A stretch of DNA of 64,000 nucleotides from CAVSNH01 sp963729275. GTDB lineage: Bacteria; Actinomycetota; Acidimicrobiia; Acidimicrobiales; RAAP-2. Below, one piece after another: positions 25,588-34,133 of this stretch. The notes below the pieces were generated by a model. The model was given only the letters and a program-made list of their open reading frames with translations, was not told the DNA's origin and did not search any database. Position numbers and translations under genes: made by a program. Where the stretch lies: the NCBI GenBank assembly GCA_963729275.1, contig CAVSNH010000003.1:558001-622000 (forward strand), given 5' to 3'. Position 1 is the stretch's first letter. Every line of letters starts with the position of its first letter.

Positions 25588-26067
25588 TCACTGGGCCAGA
25601 TCGGTAAGCGCGGCGTCCGGGTCGGGCGGCGTGTGGACCCGTGCAGCAATCCCGGCCGCCAGCAGGCACGACCCTGACCCCACCAGAAGTGCCACTCGGG
25701 GACCACCGACTTCCGTGATCCACCCCGTAAGGACGCTCCCCACAGGCGTCGTACCGATGTAGACGAACACCCACAGGGCCATGATCCGACCACGGTACGC
25801 AGTGGACGAGTGCAGCTGCAGGGTGGTCGAGGCCAGGGTGACGAAGGAGAACGCCGTGGCCCCAGTGACCACGAGGGCGACGCATGCCAGCAGTACGTTC
25901 GGCGCGGCGGCGGTCAAGGCCAGGCTCACCCCGAAGGCCAGTGCGGTGAGCACCAAGAACTGGCGGCGGGGATGACGAACGAGACCGACGCCCAGCGAAC
26001 CGGCGATCGATCCCACGCTCAGCATGGTGGTCATGAGCCCGTAGGTACCGCCGAAACGGACGGGAAC
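25588..26067 (-). pseudogene. C-terminal half of an MFS exporter (truncated)
   Basis: An open frame of 148 codons from ATG 26034, plus about ten more in-frame residues up to a TGA at about 26067 (ending VRFGGTYGLM). It encodes only the last five or six helices of a 12-helix MFS protein of the EntS/MFS_3 type: MLSVGSIAGSLGVGL, LVVTGATAFSFVTLASTTLQLHS and RGRIMALWVFVYIGTTPVGSVLTGW. The N-terminal half is absent, and upstream sequence is unrelated gene debris. A deletion remnant rather than a working transporter. Confidence 0.75.
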
Positions 26068-27012
26068 TCAGGGCGCGGAAAGACCCTTTCCGCACGCCTC
26101 GCGCCGGCACCGATCCCTGCAGTGCCGCTTCCGGCATGACTGCGAGCGCATCACGATCCATGAGAGCTCCGGCGCTCGCGACCCTGTCCCTCGACGTCCA
26201 TCAGAAGGCCCAGCCGATTGGCGCTGGGTTTCGGCGGTTGCTTGGCGCGCGGCGTCACGTCACAACACGGTGTCCACATCCAGGCAGTCGATGACCACGA
26301 GACGATTCCGTTGTCGGTGGTGTGCGTTCTTAGCAAAGCCTGGGCGGCCCAGGTTGGTCCCCGAGAGGTAGGGGTGAATGCCATCAGCCCCGGCCCGACC
26401 CGGACCGAGGGGACCGAGGGCATGGGCGAGGCCCTCGACCGGCTGGCCTCGCTCGCCCCCGCCGGCCGTCCGGCCACCCCCGAGGAGATCGCCTCGGCAA
26501 CCGTCTGGAACCGACCAGGCCGTCAACCCCGATGACCCGTACGTGAACAAACCCGACTTTTGGGCATATGGATATCGGGGTCGGCAACACGATGCCACCC
26601 GGCGAAAAGGGAGGGCTCCCGTGGCCAGGGACGACGTCTTCGACAAGATCGTGATCGGTGCCGGCCCGGTCGGCGAGTCCGTCGCCCGGCCAGCAGTCGA
26701 GGGCGGTCCCAGCCGGGCCCGCTACTTCGCTCTCACCCAGCCGCAGCTCGGCGCCCACGACGCCGAGCGTCTCCGTCTGGTCAACGAGGTAGTGGCGAAG
26801 GACAAGGTCCACAGCCCCACGTTGGAGCTGGACGAGCAGCTGGCCACGCGCCCGCGCCTGTTCCTCGGCGACACGACCATGGCTCTTCTTCCGCGCCTCC
26901 TGATCTGGCTCAATGAGTTGACCGCCTTGCGGATGGCGCTCGAAGGATTGTCTCCCGCCGACCTTGCCGACCCGGGCTGAGCGCACGCACCCATCCGGAA
27001 CGCCACTGATCG
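26068..27012 (+). pseudogene. Zone of gene fragments (SDR tail, flavoprotein head, unknown)
   Basis: Two identifiable pieces lie head to tail on the plus strand. About 26330-26505 encodes the C-terminal part of a short-chain dehydrogenase (VGVNAISPGPTRTEGTEGM, then PAGRPATPEEIASA). About 26622-26715 encodes the first residues of an FAD-dependent oxidoreductase of the mercuric reductase/lipoamide dehydrogenase type (DKIVIGAGPVGESVAR). The frame then continues to 26980 in a stretch I do not recognise (LATRPRLFLGDTTMALLPR). No piece is complete. With the MFS remnant next door, this is a decayed or recombined junction region. Confidence 0.6.
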
Positions 27013-27846
27013 ATGCCAGTGCTTGTCTCCAGCGCAATGGGAGCGAACGGCGACGGCTACGGCACTGTCCTCGCCTTTGAACTTGCCGGCAACCTGTTGG
27101 GAACCTTCGGCAACGACAGCACCATCACCGACCCACGGGGCATGTGCGTCGATCCGACCGGCGACCTGCTGTATGTGAACAGTGGCAACGATCGCATCCT
27201 CGCCCTTGACCGGACGGGTCAGATCGAAAGACACACCGACCCGATCGACGGGCTCGACCCCGGAGGTGGAGTCTTCGGGCCCGACGGTCGCTACTACGTC
27301 GGCTCCCGTCGTCTCCGCACGGTGATGGCTCTACCGGCAAGCCTCGACGGGCCGGCACAGCCACTCCTGGCCCCAGGAGTCGTCGACTTCCCCCGCGGCT
27401 TTGCCTTCGATGCTGATGGTCGCATGTTCCTCGCCGCGGGCATGGACCGCTCGGGCGCTGGTGAGCAAACGATCAAGGTCTTCGGTAGGGATGGGACACT
27501 CGTCGTCCCATCTCTCGTCGAGGATCCGCAGCTGAGCCCCCTCGACCTCACCATCGGTCCGAACGGCAACGTCCTGGTGTCGTCGGAGTGGCCCTTTGGC
27601 GCAGACGATGCCATTTCGAGCGTCCGGGAGTACGACAGCGCGAGCGGCCGCCTGATCCGAATCCTCCAACCCGATGGTTCGGCGAGCTTCGGCAAGCCTC
27701 GGGGACTGCGGTTCGGCCCCGACGGCAACCTCTATTGCGTGGCGCGAGACGAAGTCGTCTCCTTCGACTATGAGACCGGAACCTACGTCGGGGTCGTCAT
27801 CAGCCTCGCCCGGTTGTTCGGGCAAGCATTGGCATTCTTCGGTTGA
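27013..27846 (+). CDS. NHL/SMP-30-type beta-propeller protein
   Basis: A 277-residue protein made of repeated blades of the NHL/six-bladed propeller kind: ITDPRGMCVDPTGDLLYVNS, VDFPRGFAFDADGRMFLAAG, LSPLDLTIGPNGNVLVSSE and GKPRGLRFGPDGNLYCVA. No signal peptide is apparent from the ATG at 27013, so it is either cytoplasmic or begins further upstream in the decayed region. Proteins of this type serve as lactonases, streptogramin lyase-like enzymes or scaffolds; metal-binding residues of SMP-30 were not identified. Function unknown. Confidence 0.65.
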   Translation: MPVLVSSAMGANGDGYGTVLAFELAGNLLGTFGNDSTITDPRGMCVDPTGDLLYVNSGNDRILALDRTGQIERHTDPIDGLDPGGGVFGPDGRYYVGSRRLRTVMALPASLDGPAQPLLAPGVVDFPRGFAFDADGRMFLAAGMDRSGAGEQTIKVFGRDGTLVVPSLVEDPQLSPLDLTIGPNGNVLVSSEWPFGADDAISSVREYDSASGRLIRILQPDGSASFGKPRGLRFGPDGNLYCVARDEVVSFDYETGTYVGVVISLARLFGQALAFFG

Positions 27847-27975
27847 GTCGTCGATCGGCCGTACGAAACCGCGGTTCTCGCACCACGGGGGCCTGGCTCG
27901 GCGCGATAACCTCGACGCATCGATTCGGGTTCCAGTTCTCCCGGCGCCGTACTCCATTTGCCTTCGATCAAGCGA

Positions 27976-28617
27976 ATGGTCCGGCACGCCCTCCCCTCCC
28001 TGGTAGAGGGCTCAATAGGGCCCGCCGTTCTGTTCTACGTCACGCTGTCGTTCGTCGGCTTCCGGGGCGCCCTCATCTTCGCTCTGGCGTGGGCCTACGC
28101 GGCCGCCGGCCGTCGACTGATGCGGCGAGAGCGGATCCCGGCCCTTCTCGCTCTCGGCCTCGGTTTGCTCACCGTACGCTCCGCCATCAGCTTCCTGACC
28201 AAGAGTGCCTTCCTCTATTTCGTCCAGCCGACGGCAGGGACTGTCATTGTCGCCATTCTGTTCCTGGTCACTGCGGTGGTCGACCGCCCCCTCGTCGAGC
28301 GGTTGGCTCACGATTTCTGTCCCCTCGACGGAGAGCTGATGGGGCGGCCCCATGTCCGCCGGTTCTTCGTTCGAGTCTCCTTTCTCTGGTCCCTCGTACT
28401 GCTCGTGAACAGCGGGTTCGTGCTCTGGTTGCTCCTTGCCTCCTCGCTTCACGCCTTCGTGATCGAACGAACCCTGGTCACCTGGGTGCTGATGGGTGCT
28501 GGCATCGTCCTCTCCACCCTTTGGTTCGTGAGGACGATGCGGAGGGCCGGTATCTCGGTGCGGTTCGGGGCGGTCGGAGCTTCAGAGCTGGCGTCGGCCG
28601 GTGATGGATCGGCGTGA
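27976..28617 (+). CDS. Membrane protein of the VC0807-like type
   Basis: A 213-residue integral membrane protein from ATG 27976 (219 from TTG 27958). Six hydrophobic segments are visible; GPAVLFYVTLSFVGFRGALIFALAWAY and SIGP near the N-terminus, and FLYFVQPTAGTVIVAILFL in the middle, resemble the VC0807/intracellular-septation-like group common in actinobacteria. It overlaps the PlsY-like gene by 14 nt, so the two are probably co-transcribed. The biochemical role is unknown; linkage to a lipid acyltransferase-like gene suggests membrane metabolism. Confidence 0.6.
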   Translation: MVRHALPSLVEGSIGPAVLFYVTLSFVGFRGALIFALAWAYAAAGRRLMRRERIPALLALGLGLLTVRSAISFLTKSAFLYFVQPTAGTVIVAILFLVTAVVDRPLVERLAHDFCPLDGELMGRPHVRRFFVRVSFLWSLVLLVNSGFVLWLLLASSLHAFVIERTLVTWVLMGAGIVLSTLWFVRTMRRAGISVRFGAVGASELASAGDGSA

Positions 28618-29329
28618 CGGTGCCGCTGGCGGGCGGATCATTCCGGCCGGCGCCGTCCTACTCATCTCCTTCGCCGCCGGGGCCATCCCCTTTTCGGGCC
28701 TCGCCGCCCGCCTGATCGCCGGCGTCGATCTCAGGAATCGCGGCTCGGGCACCGTTTCCGGCACCGGCCTGTACGAGGTCTCGGGCTTCGGACCTCTCGC
28801 CGTGGCCGGCAGCCTGGATGTGGCCAAGGGAGCGGTGGGGCCCCTTTTGGCCGGAAAAGGGCGGCCCACTCTGTCAGCCGTGGCCGCCGGTGCGGCCATT
28901 GCCGGACACAACTGGTCACCGCTCATGAGCGGAGCCGGAGGCCGCGGCATCTCCCCCGCCCTGGGTGCCACATTGGTCACGGCACCGGAAGGGGCCGCCG
29001 TTCTCGCCGCCGGCCTGGGTGGCGGACGGCTGGTTCGCCAGACAGGGCTCGGCTGCCTGACCGCGCTCTTCGGCATGGTGCCGGTGCTCGTCCGTCGCCA
29101 TGGCTGGCGAGGTGGAATTCTCGCCCTGTGTGTGTCCGCACCAATCATCGCCAAACGGTTGGCCGGGAACGCGCCTCCCCCTGGCAACGATCTGTGGCGA
29201 TCACTCCGTACCCGGTTGCTCTTCGATCGGGACCCTGAGCCGCAGCCTGTCGATGCGGCGCCCACGAGGAGTCTGGCTGCGGTTCGCGAGCCAGTAGGAG
29301 CAATGGAGATGCGCAGGGTCGGCAGCTAG
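28604..29329 (+). CDS. PlsY-like glycerol-3-phosphate acyltransferase family membrane protein
   Basis: A 241-residue integral membrane protein. PlsY-type signatures are visible in altered form: GAIPFSGLAARLIAGVDLRN followed by RGSGTVSGTG (in PlsY, GSGNIGATN), LDVAKGAVGPLLA, AAIAGHNWSP and GAGGRGISPALGA (in PlsY, GFKGGKGVAT). The changes at GSGNxGATN and GGKG mean that standard acyl-phosphate:G3P acyltransfer cannot be assumed. The C-terminal ~35 residues are an extra hydrophilic tail. Its stop codon overlaps that of the convergent alpha/beta hydrolase gene by 4 nt. Confidence 0.7.
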   Translation: MDRRDGAAGGRIIPAGAVLLISFAAGAIPFSGLAARLIAGVDLRNRGSGTVSGTGLYEVSGFGPLAVAGSLDVAKGAVGPLLAGKGRPTLSAVAAGAAIAGHNWSPLMSGAGGRGISPALGATLVTAPEGAAVLAAGLGGGRLVRQTGLGCLTALFGMVPVLVRRHGWRGGILALCVSAPIIAKRLAGNAPPPGNDLWRSLRTRLLFDRDPEPQPVDAAPTRSLAAVREPVGAMEMRRVGS

Positions 29330-30120
29330 ACAGCTGTTGACACGACCTCGGTCTCATCCGGCGCCGCCAACAACCACTCCACCGCGTCCAGCACCGCACC
29401 CTGCCCGTCCTTGTCGAGACCATGACCCATGCCCTCCACCACCTGGAGCCGATTCGACGAGGCGCCGGAGCCGTGCAGTCGACGGGCATGGGACGAGGCG
29501 AGCAGATGGTCATTGGCGCCATGAACCACGACCACCGGGATCCCGATGCGATTCATGGCAGATTCCGGTGTCTCTCCCGGCCACCAGCCCGGTCGAATCC
29601 GCACACCGAGCCATCTGCCGGCAGCCCAGCGACCGACGGCGCTCCGAGTGAGCACCACATTGAGAACACCCACCGCGCTCGGGCGCATCCGCCACCGCGA
29701 CGGTGCGCTGACCAGAACCGCCCCGACCACGGCCGGATCTCGTCCCTGGGTTGCGGCCAGGTAGGCGACGACGGCGATCGCCCCCATGGAGACTCCGACA
29801 ACCAGGACGGGGAGGCCGGCAGCTGCGACATGGGCGACCACGCAGGCCACATCGTGGTGCTCGGTACTCCCGACACCGCAGCGGCCTTCCGATTGCCCAT
29901 GGCCGCGGGCGTCGTACGTCACCACATCCAAATTGGCGCTGAACAGCTGGTCGGCCAGGGAGCGGACGTCCGGATGGTCGAGACCGGCAGCGAAGCCGTG
30001 GGCCACGACGACCACGGCATGAGCACCTGCGGGGTGGCTCGAGTGACGGACCCGGAGCCGCACCCCGTCTTCGGTCACGAGGGTGATCTCCGCCCGGTAC
30101 AGGCGACTCGCTTCTTCCAT
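29326..30120 (-). CDS. Alpha/beta hydrolase (monoacylglycerol lipase-like)
   Basis: A 264-residue serine hydrolase from ATG 30120; the frame extends to 30207, and an alternative ATG at 30147 lies in a duplicated segment encoding MEEAS. VVVVAHGFAAGLDHPD forms the oxyanion region and VVTYDARGHGQSEG is typical of the lysophospholipase/MGL group. The nucleophile is in VGVSMGA, the Asp in VHGANDHLL and the His in EGMGHG. It is cytoplasmic. It is convergent with the PlsY-like gene and lies in a lipid-flavoured stretch, consistent with acylglycerol or lysophospholipid turnover. The substrate is not proven. Confidence 0.82.
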   Translation of the reverse strand: MEEASRLYRAEITLVTEDGVRLRVRHSSHPAGAHAVVVVAHGFAAGLDHPDVRSLADQLFSANLDVVTYDARGHGQSEGRCGVGSTEHHDVACVVAHVAAAGLPVLVVGVSMGAIAVVAYLAATQGRDPAVVGAVLVSAPSRWRMRPSAVGVLNVVLTRSAVGRWAAGRWLGVRIRPGWWPGETPESAMNRIGIPVVVVHGANDHLLASSHARRLHGSGASSNRLQVVEGMGHGLDKDGQGAVLDAVEWLLAAPDETEVVSTAV

Positions 30121-30148
30121 GCCCACTACCAGACTCGCTTCTTCCATG
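30105..30148. repeat. 17-nt tandem duplication at a start region
   Basis: GACTCGCTTCTTCCATG occurs at 30105-30121 and 30132-30148 (27-nt period, exactly nine codons). On the minus strand it yields two successive MEEAS starts in the same frame. Confidence 0.85.
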
Positions 30149-30234
30149 ACCTCTGCCGGGAGAGCGTAATCCTGAATCTGTGCAGGGAATGGACAGGCTG
30201 TGACCATCTGGGGCGCTGTCGACCTAGAGGCCCG

Positions 30235-31995
30235 TCACCTCCGCAGTGCCCCGGCCAGCGCGCTGCAGCGGGCGGCCCCCTCCGGCGGAAACTGACGGGG
30301 GTAGTCCGACAACGCCAGGGTCGGAACCTGCCAGGCCGACGAGCCGAGGACGATCAGCCTGTCGAGGTCCCGAAGTCCCTGGCTGGTCACGGGGACCTGT
30401 CCCTCGAGCGCGGCAGCGATGATCCGGTCGGGCGAGCGGCTCCCGATGAGCCCGCCGTGGAAGGCGGGCACCACCACTGACGGGAACGGCAGTGTGGAGC
30501 GAACGGGGGCGGCGGTGGCGTCGGCGAGGGGCAGGACGGCCAGTTGGCGGACGCCAGGGGTGGGACAGCTCAGCAATCCCTGCAACAGGGGAGCCAGCTG
30601 GTCGACCGACTTCAGAAACCCGCTCTCGGGACTGAGGTCGATGGGTGCGACCGACTGATAGGCGCGACTGAGCAGGTCCAGGGCGCCGCGGGACGGCAAC
30701 CCCGAACCCGCCCCGGTGTCGGCCGCCGGGTACGACACCCGGCCCGGAGCCAGCAACGGGCTGGCCAGGACGACCGTCCCGACCGGCGCATCCGCGTGCG
30801 AAACGAGATAGGTCTTCGCCACCAGAGCACCCTCGCTCTCGGCGACGATGTCGATCCGTCGCCCCGTGGCGCTGGCCAAGTCGGCCACCTGGGACGCCAA
30901 CCTCACGTCGAGTGAGTGCAGCGTCTGCACGGTGTCCCCGCTCGAATAGGCGAGCGGCCGGCCCGATGATGCGAGGCCGCGGTACGAAAACCGTTGCTCG
31001 AAGAATGGTCCCGGGATCGGGTGGGTCGGTGCACCGTTCCAGTGCGAGCCGTACCCGCTGATCACGAGTACGGCTTGCGCACCTCGCATCGGAGCCGTGT
31101 AGGTGGTCGGGCCGGCGTTTGCGCGCTGAGTACTCACGTGGGTGAAGCCGCTCACGCTGCCCACGGCGACCACCGCGGCCATGACGGCGAGCGCCACCGG
31201 TACGGCGGGCACGATCCGATCGGAATGTCGGTGCTCGACAACGGCGCCGACCATCCCCACCCAGGCTCGAGCGTTGAAGGTGCCGGACAACGCCGCCACC
31301 ACGAAGACGACCCACGATGGGCCGACGGCGATGACGGCGGCGGCCACGGTGAAGGTGGCAAAGCTCAAGGCCACCCAGCCCAGGGCACGGAGCGGGATCG
31401 GATGCTTCCACCATCCGCCGGTGACGGCAATCGGGTGGACGACCAGAGCAACGCCGAGGGCGAGGGGCACGGCGGCGAGGAACAGCCAGGACACCGGCAC
31501 GACGGCCAGCGCGAAGAGGAGGGCCACGCTCGGGGCCAGGAACAGCGCAGCCAGAACCGTGGCGCCCACGCCCCTCACCAGCAACGTCGCCATCCGAGGA
31601 GGTGGCGCACTGGCCGGCCACGCCAGGCGCACGCTTACGGCGGTGACCAACCCCCGGGCCAGGAGGACACCGAATGCCAGCGCTGCGAAGGTGGGCCACG
31701 AACTGGCGTAGACGCTGAGCCAGCGAAGATCGTGAAAGATCCCGAACGGCGCCACTGCGCTCGCCTGGGGGGCCAGGGTGGGGCTCGAGCCAGGAAGGAA
31801 GACGAAAACGGTGGCCACCTCGAGAATGGGCAGACCGACGCAGACGATGACCAGCGCCCATCGTGCGGGAGTCAATCGCCACCGGCCGGCCGAGGGTGGA
31901 CTTCGGAGGCTCACGACGTAGGCACCCTCCGGCCGACGGCTCGGAGGCGCCCGGGTGATCACCCCGCTGGCGAGGATGCTCTCCGGACGTCCCAT
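30235..31995 (-). CDS. Multi-spanning membrane protein with C-terminal alpha/beta-hydrolase-like domain
   Basis: A 586-residue protein. The first ~275 residues contain about seven or eight hydrophobic segments (for example LTPARWALVIVCVGLPILEV and VGATVLAALFLAPSVALLFA). The rest looks like an alpha/beta-hydrolase: QAVLVISGYGSHWNG as first strand, RIDIVAESEGALVAKTYLV as a non-classical nucleophile elbow (Ser in AESEGA) and GTVVLASPLLAPG. Fusion of a membrane domain with a hydrolase suggests action on a lipid or on a cell-surface ester. The acid and His are not assigned. It overlaps the upstream flippase-like gene by 37 nt, so they form an operon. I do not know a named family for the full architecture. 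Confidence 0.65.
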   Translation of the reverse strand: MGRPESILASGVITRAPPSRRPEGAYVVSLRSPPSAGRWRLTPARWALVIVCVGLPILEVATVFVFLPGSSPTLAPQASAVAPFGIFHDLRWLSVYASSWPTFAALAFGVLLARGLVTAVSVRLAWPASAPPPRMATLLVRGVGATVLAALFLAPSVALLFALAVVPVSWLFLAAVPLALGVALVVHPIAVTGGWWKHPIPLRALGWVALSFATFTVAAAVIAVGPSWVVFVVAALSGTFNARAWVGMVGAVVEHRHSDRIVPAVPVALAVMAAVVAVGSVSGFTHVSTQRANAGPTTYTAPMRGAQAVLVISGYGSHWNGAPTHPIPGPFFEQRFSYRGLASSGRPLAYSSGDTVQTLHSLDVRLASQVADLASATGRRIDIVAESEGALVAKTYLVSHADAPVGTVVLASPLLAPGRVSYPAADTGAGSGLPSRGALDLLSRAYQSVAPIDLSPESGFLKSVDQLAPLLQGLLSCPTPGVRQLAVLPLADATAAPVRSTLPFPSVVVPAFHGGLIGSRSPDRIIAAALEGQVPVTSQGLRDLDRLIVLGSSAWQVPTLALSDYPRQFPPEGAARCSALAGALRR

Positions 31996-33212
31996 GTCGG
32001 CTCCTTCGACTCTTCGTCACAGCCACCGCACGCCACCGGCTGAGGCAGCAGGCCCGTCTTCTGGCCTCGGCCTTGGCGCTCGTGGAAGGCCCAGGGATGT
32101 GGGCGACTCGTCCGTCCGCGCCGCTGCATCAGGTCGAACCCGACCCAGACAGCCCAGCCGATGGGCACCACGCCCCAGAAGCTCACGATCCGGTACAGGA
32201 CGACGGTGGCCAGCGCCGCTTGGGGGTGCACCCCGTAGGCGGTCAGCAACGCAGCCAGGCTGCCTTCGACCACCACGACTCCGCCCGGGGTGATCGGGAA
32301 GGAGGCGGCGATCTGGGTGATCCCGTAGATGACGAAGAGGCCCCGCCAGGGGACGTCGACGTGCAACGCCAGGAGGGCGCAGGCCAGCACGGCGGCGTCG
32401 TAGAGCCAGTTGAGAACGGCCAGTCCCAGAACCTCCGCCCAGTGCAGCGGGCTCAGGTGGATCGCATCGAGGCGGTCGAGCAGGGATCGAACCGAATGCA
32501 GCACAAACCGACCACCCGGCACTCGGCGGACGACGGCGATGAGGTCGGACTCGACACGTTTCACCGGGCGACTCCGGCTGGCCACTGCCGCCAGCAGGCC
32601 GAGGATAGGAATGGCGGCCAGGCTGACGGCCGCCCACCGGAGATCGGCAACCGGTCCTCGGTTGCCCGCCACCTCGATACCCACCGCCACCACTACGAAC
32701 AACGCGAAGCTGGAGAGGGCTCCAGCGACCAGGAACACCCAGATCCGCAGGAAGCGGCTCACCCCACGTCGGCGGAGCTGTCCGAACGCCCAGGATGCCG
32801 CCCACGCCACCCCCCCGGGAAGGGTGGCGGCGATGGCGTTGCCGGCCAAGGTGATCTCGACCATGGTGCGAAGGGAGAGGTTCACGCCACCCGCCCGGAC
32901 CAGCAACCTTTGCATACGGGCGAAGACCACCATCGAGGCGGCTTCGAACAGGATGGCAATACCAATCAGGCGCCAATCGACCCTTCGCAGCAGGTCGACC
33001 GCGTGGCGGAGTTCGGTCCCGCGCTGGGCCAGGAACCAGACGGCCGCCCCCACCAGCGCCACCGTGACCACTCGGCGGATCCAGGTCCATCGCCGCTTCC
33101 ATGGCTTGACCGGTGGAGCGTCCTCCTTCCCCGGCTCCGGTTCCGGCTCCGGCTCGGGTGGGAGCGTGGCCCCCGGGGCCGGACGAGCCGAAGGGGCGAC
33201 CTCGGTGGTCAT
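31959..33212 (-). CDS. Lysylphosphatidylglycerol synthase TM-region family protein (UPF0104 flippase-like)
   Basis: A 417-residue membrane protein. After a Pro/Glu-rich cytoplasmic N-terminus (PPEPEPEPEPGKED) and a basic segment come about eight hydrophobic segments. Family features are LRRVDWRLIGIAILFEAASMVVFARM, LAGNAIAATLPGGVAWAASW and AASFPITPGGVVVVEGSLAA; the TPGGxGxxE-like motif is a hallmark of the MprF/AglD transmembrane family, which flips lipids or takes part in their synthesis. There is no aminoacyl-transferase domain. It overlaps the downstream membrane hydrolase gene. A 29-nt piece of this gene is repeated near 61.1 kb as part of a decayed duplication. Confidence 0.8.
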   Translation of the reverse strand: MTTEVAPSARPAPGATLPPEPEPEPEPGKEDAPPVKPWKRRWTWIRRVVTVALVGAAVWFLAQRGTELRHAVDLLRRVDWRLIGIAILFEAASMVVFARMQRLLVRAGGVNLSLRTMVEITLAGNAIAATLPGGVAWAASWAFGQLRRRGVSRFLRIWVFLVAGALSSFALFVVVAVGIEVAGNRGPVADLRWAAVSLAAIPILGLLAAVASRSRPVKRVESDLIAVVRRVPGGRFVLHSVRSLLDRLDAIHLSPLHWAEVLGLAVLNWLYDAAVLACALLALHVDVPWRGLFVIYGITQIAASFPITPGGVVVVEGSLAALLTAYGVHPQAALATVVLYRIVSFWGVVPIGWAVWVGFDLMQRRGRTSRPHPWAFHERQGRGQKTGLLPQPVACGGCDEESKEPTWDVRRASSPAG

Positions 33213-33257
33213 CTACTGCGGTCCCCGGCCGGTGGCCCGGCACCACCGGGGAGGCGG

Positions 33258-34133
33258 TTACGTAGCCAAGGCACGGTCGCGTGCCTCCCACCACCAGGCC
33301 AGGCCGACGAGGCCGGGTCCGGTGTGGGCGATCATGACCGAGCTGAAGGGGGCCTCGAAGACCTCGCCGTCGGGCTGAGCGGCGGTAACCAGGGCCCGGA
33401 GCCGGGCGGCGGCCTCGGCCGCCTGGGCCTCGAGCACGGCCGCGTGGAGCACGGCACCGGAGGGGTCACGGGGTCGGGACTGGACCATGGCGGAGACCAT
33501 GCGATCGAGGGCGGCCCGCTCGCTCCGGGCCGGCAGCCGGGTTCGCACTCCCCCGGTCACGAACTCGAACATGGCCCGCATGCCGAGGGACCGTCCGGCC
33601 CAGGCGGCAGCTCCGGGGACCCGGCCCGAGCGGGCCAGGTAGTCGAGGCTGGAGAGGGAGGCGACGAGGCGCACCTGGGCCGCCACCTCCTCGGCTCTTT
33701 TCGCCACCTCGTCGAGGGGGGCCCCGGTGGCGGCGAGCTCGGCGGCGGCCATGACCACCAGTCCCTGGGCCCCGGCCGCCGTGCCCGTGTCGATGACCGA
33801 CACCGCGGCGTCGTCGACGTAGCCGGCGGCCATGTGGGCCACCTCGTAGGTGGAGCTCATGGCCGAGGACACGGTCAGGATGAGGACCTGACCATCGGCC
33901 TCTTCGTGTTCGGTGGCCGAGGCCACGGCCTTGAGGAACGCCCCCGGGGTGGGTGACGAGGTGCTCACCGATTCGGTGGCGGCCCGGGAGATGAGCTCTT
34001 CGGGGGAAAGGTCACCGTCGGCGTAGACGAGGCCCCCGAGCACCAGGGTCATGGGCACCACGCCGATGCCGAGACGCTCGGCGGCGGTGAGCGGGAGGGA
34101 GGCGGCGGAATCGGTGACGACGGCGACACTCAT
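33258..34133 (-). CDS. DegV family fatty-acid-binding protein
   Basis: A 291-residue protein of the DegV/FakB family, cytoplasmic carriers that bind a fatty acid and in some bacteria present it to a fatty-acid kinase. Typical features are VAVVTDSAASLP at the N-terminus, VVPMTLVLGGLVYADG, the STSSPTPGAFLKA segment, VLILTVSSAMSSTYE and the C-terminal VMIAHTGPGLVGLAWW. The length is normal. No FakA-like kinase is nearby, but the gene overlaps the patatin phospholipase gene (ATGA), which could supply fatty acids. A near-identical but broken copy of its 3' part lies at 61.13-61.55 kb. Confidence 0.9.
   Translation of the reverse strand: MSVAVVTDSAASLPLTAAERLGIGVVPMTLVLGGLVYADGDLSPEELISRAATESVSTSSPTPGAFLKAVASATEHEEADGQVLILTVSSAMSSTYEVAHMAAGYVDDAAVSVIDTGTAAGAQGLVVMAAAELAATGAPLDEVAKRAEEVAAQVRLVASLSSLDYLARSGRVPGAAAWAGRSLGMRAMFEFVTGGVRTRLPARSERAALDRMVSAMVQSRPRDPSGAVLHAAVLEAQAAEAAARLRALVTAAQPDGEVFEAPFSSVMIAHTGPGLVGLAWWWEARDRALAT

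Noticed and set aside
30224..32026. 600-codon alternative frame over the membrane-hydrolase gene
   Set aside because: Arg/Pro-rich shadow; the competing frame has clear transmembrane helices and hydrolase strands.
32073..33956. 627-codon plus-strand frame opposite the flippase and DegV genes
   Set aside because: It spans two genes on the other strand, is Gly/His/Asp-rich and has no domain.
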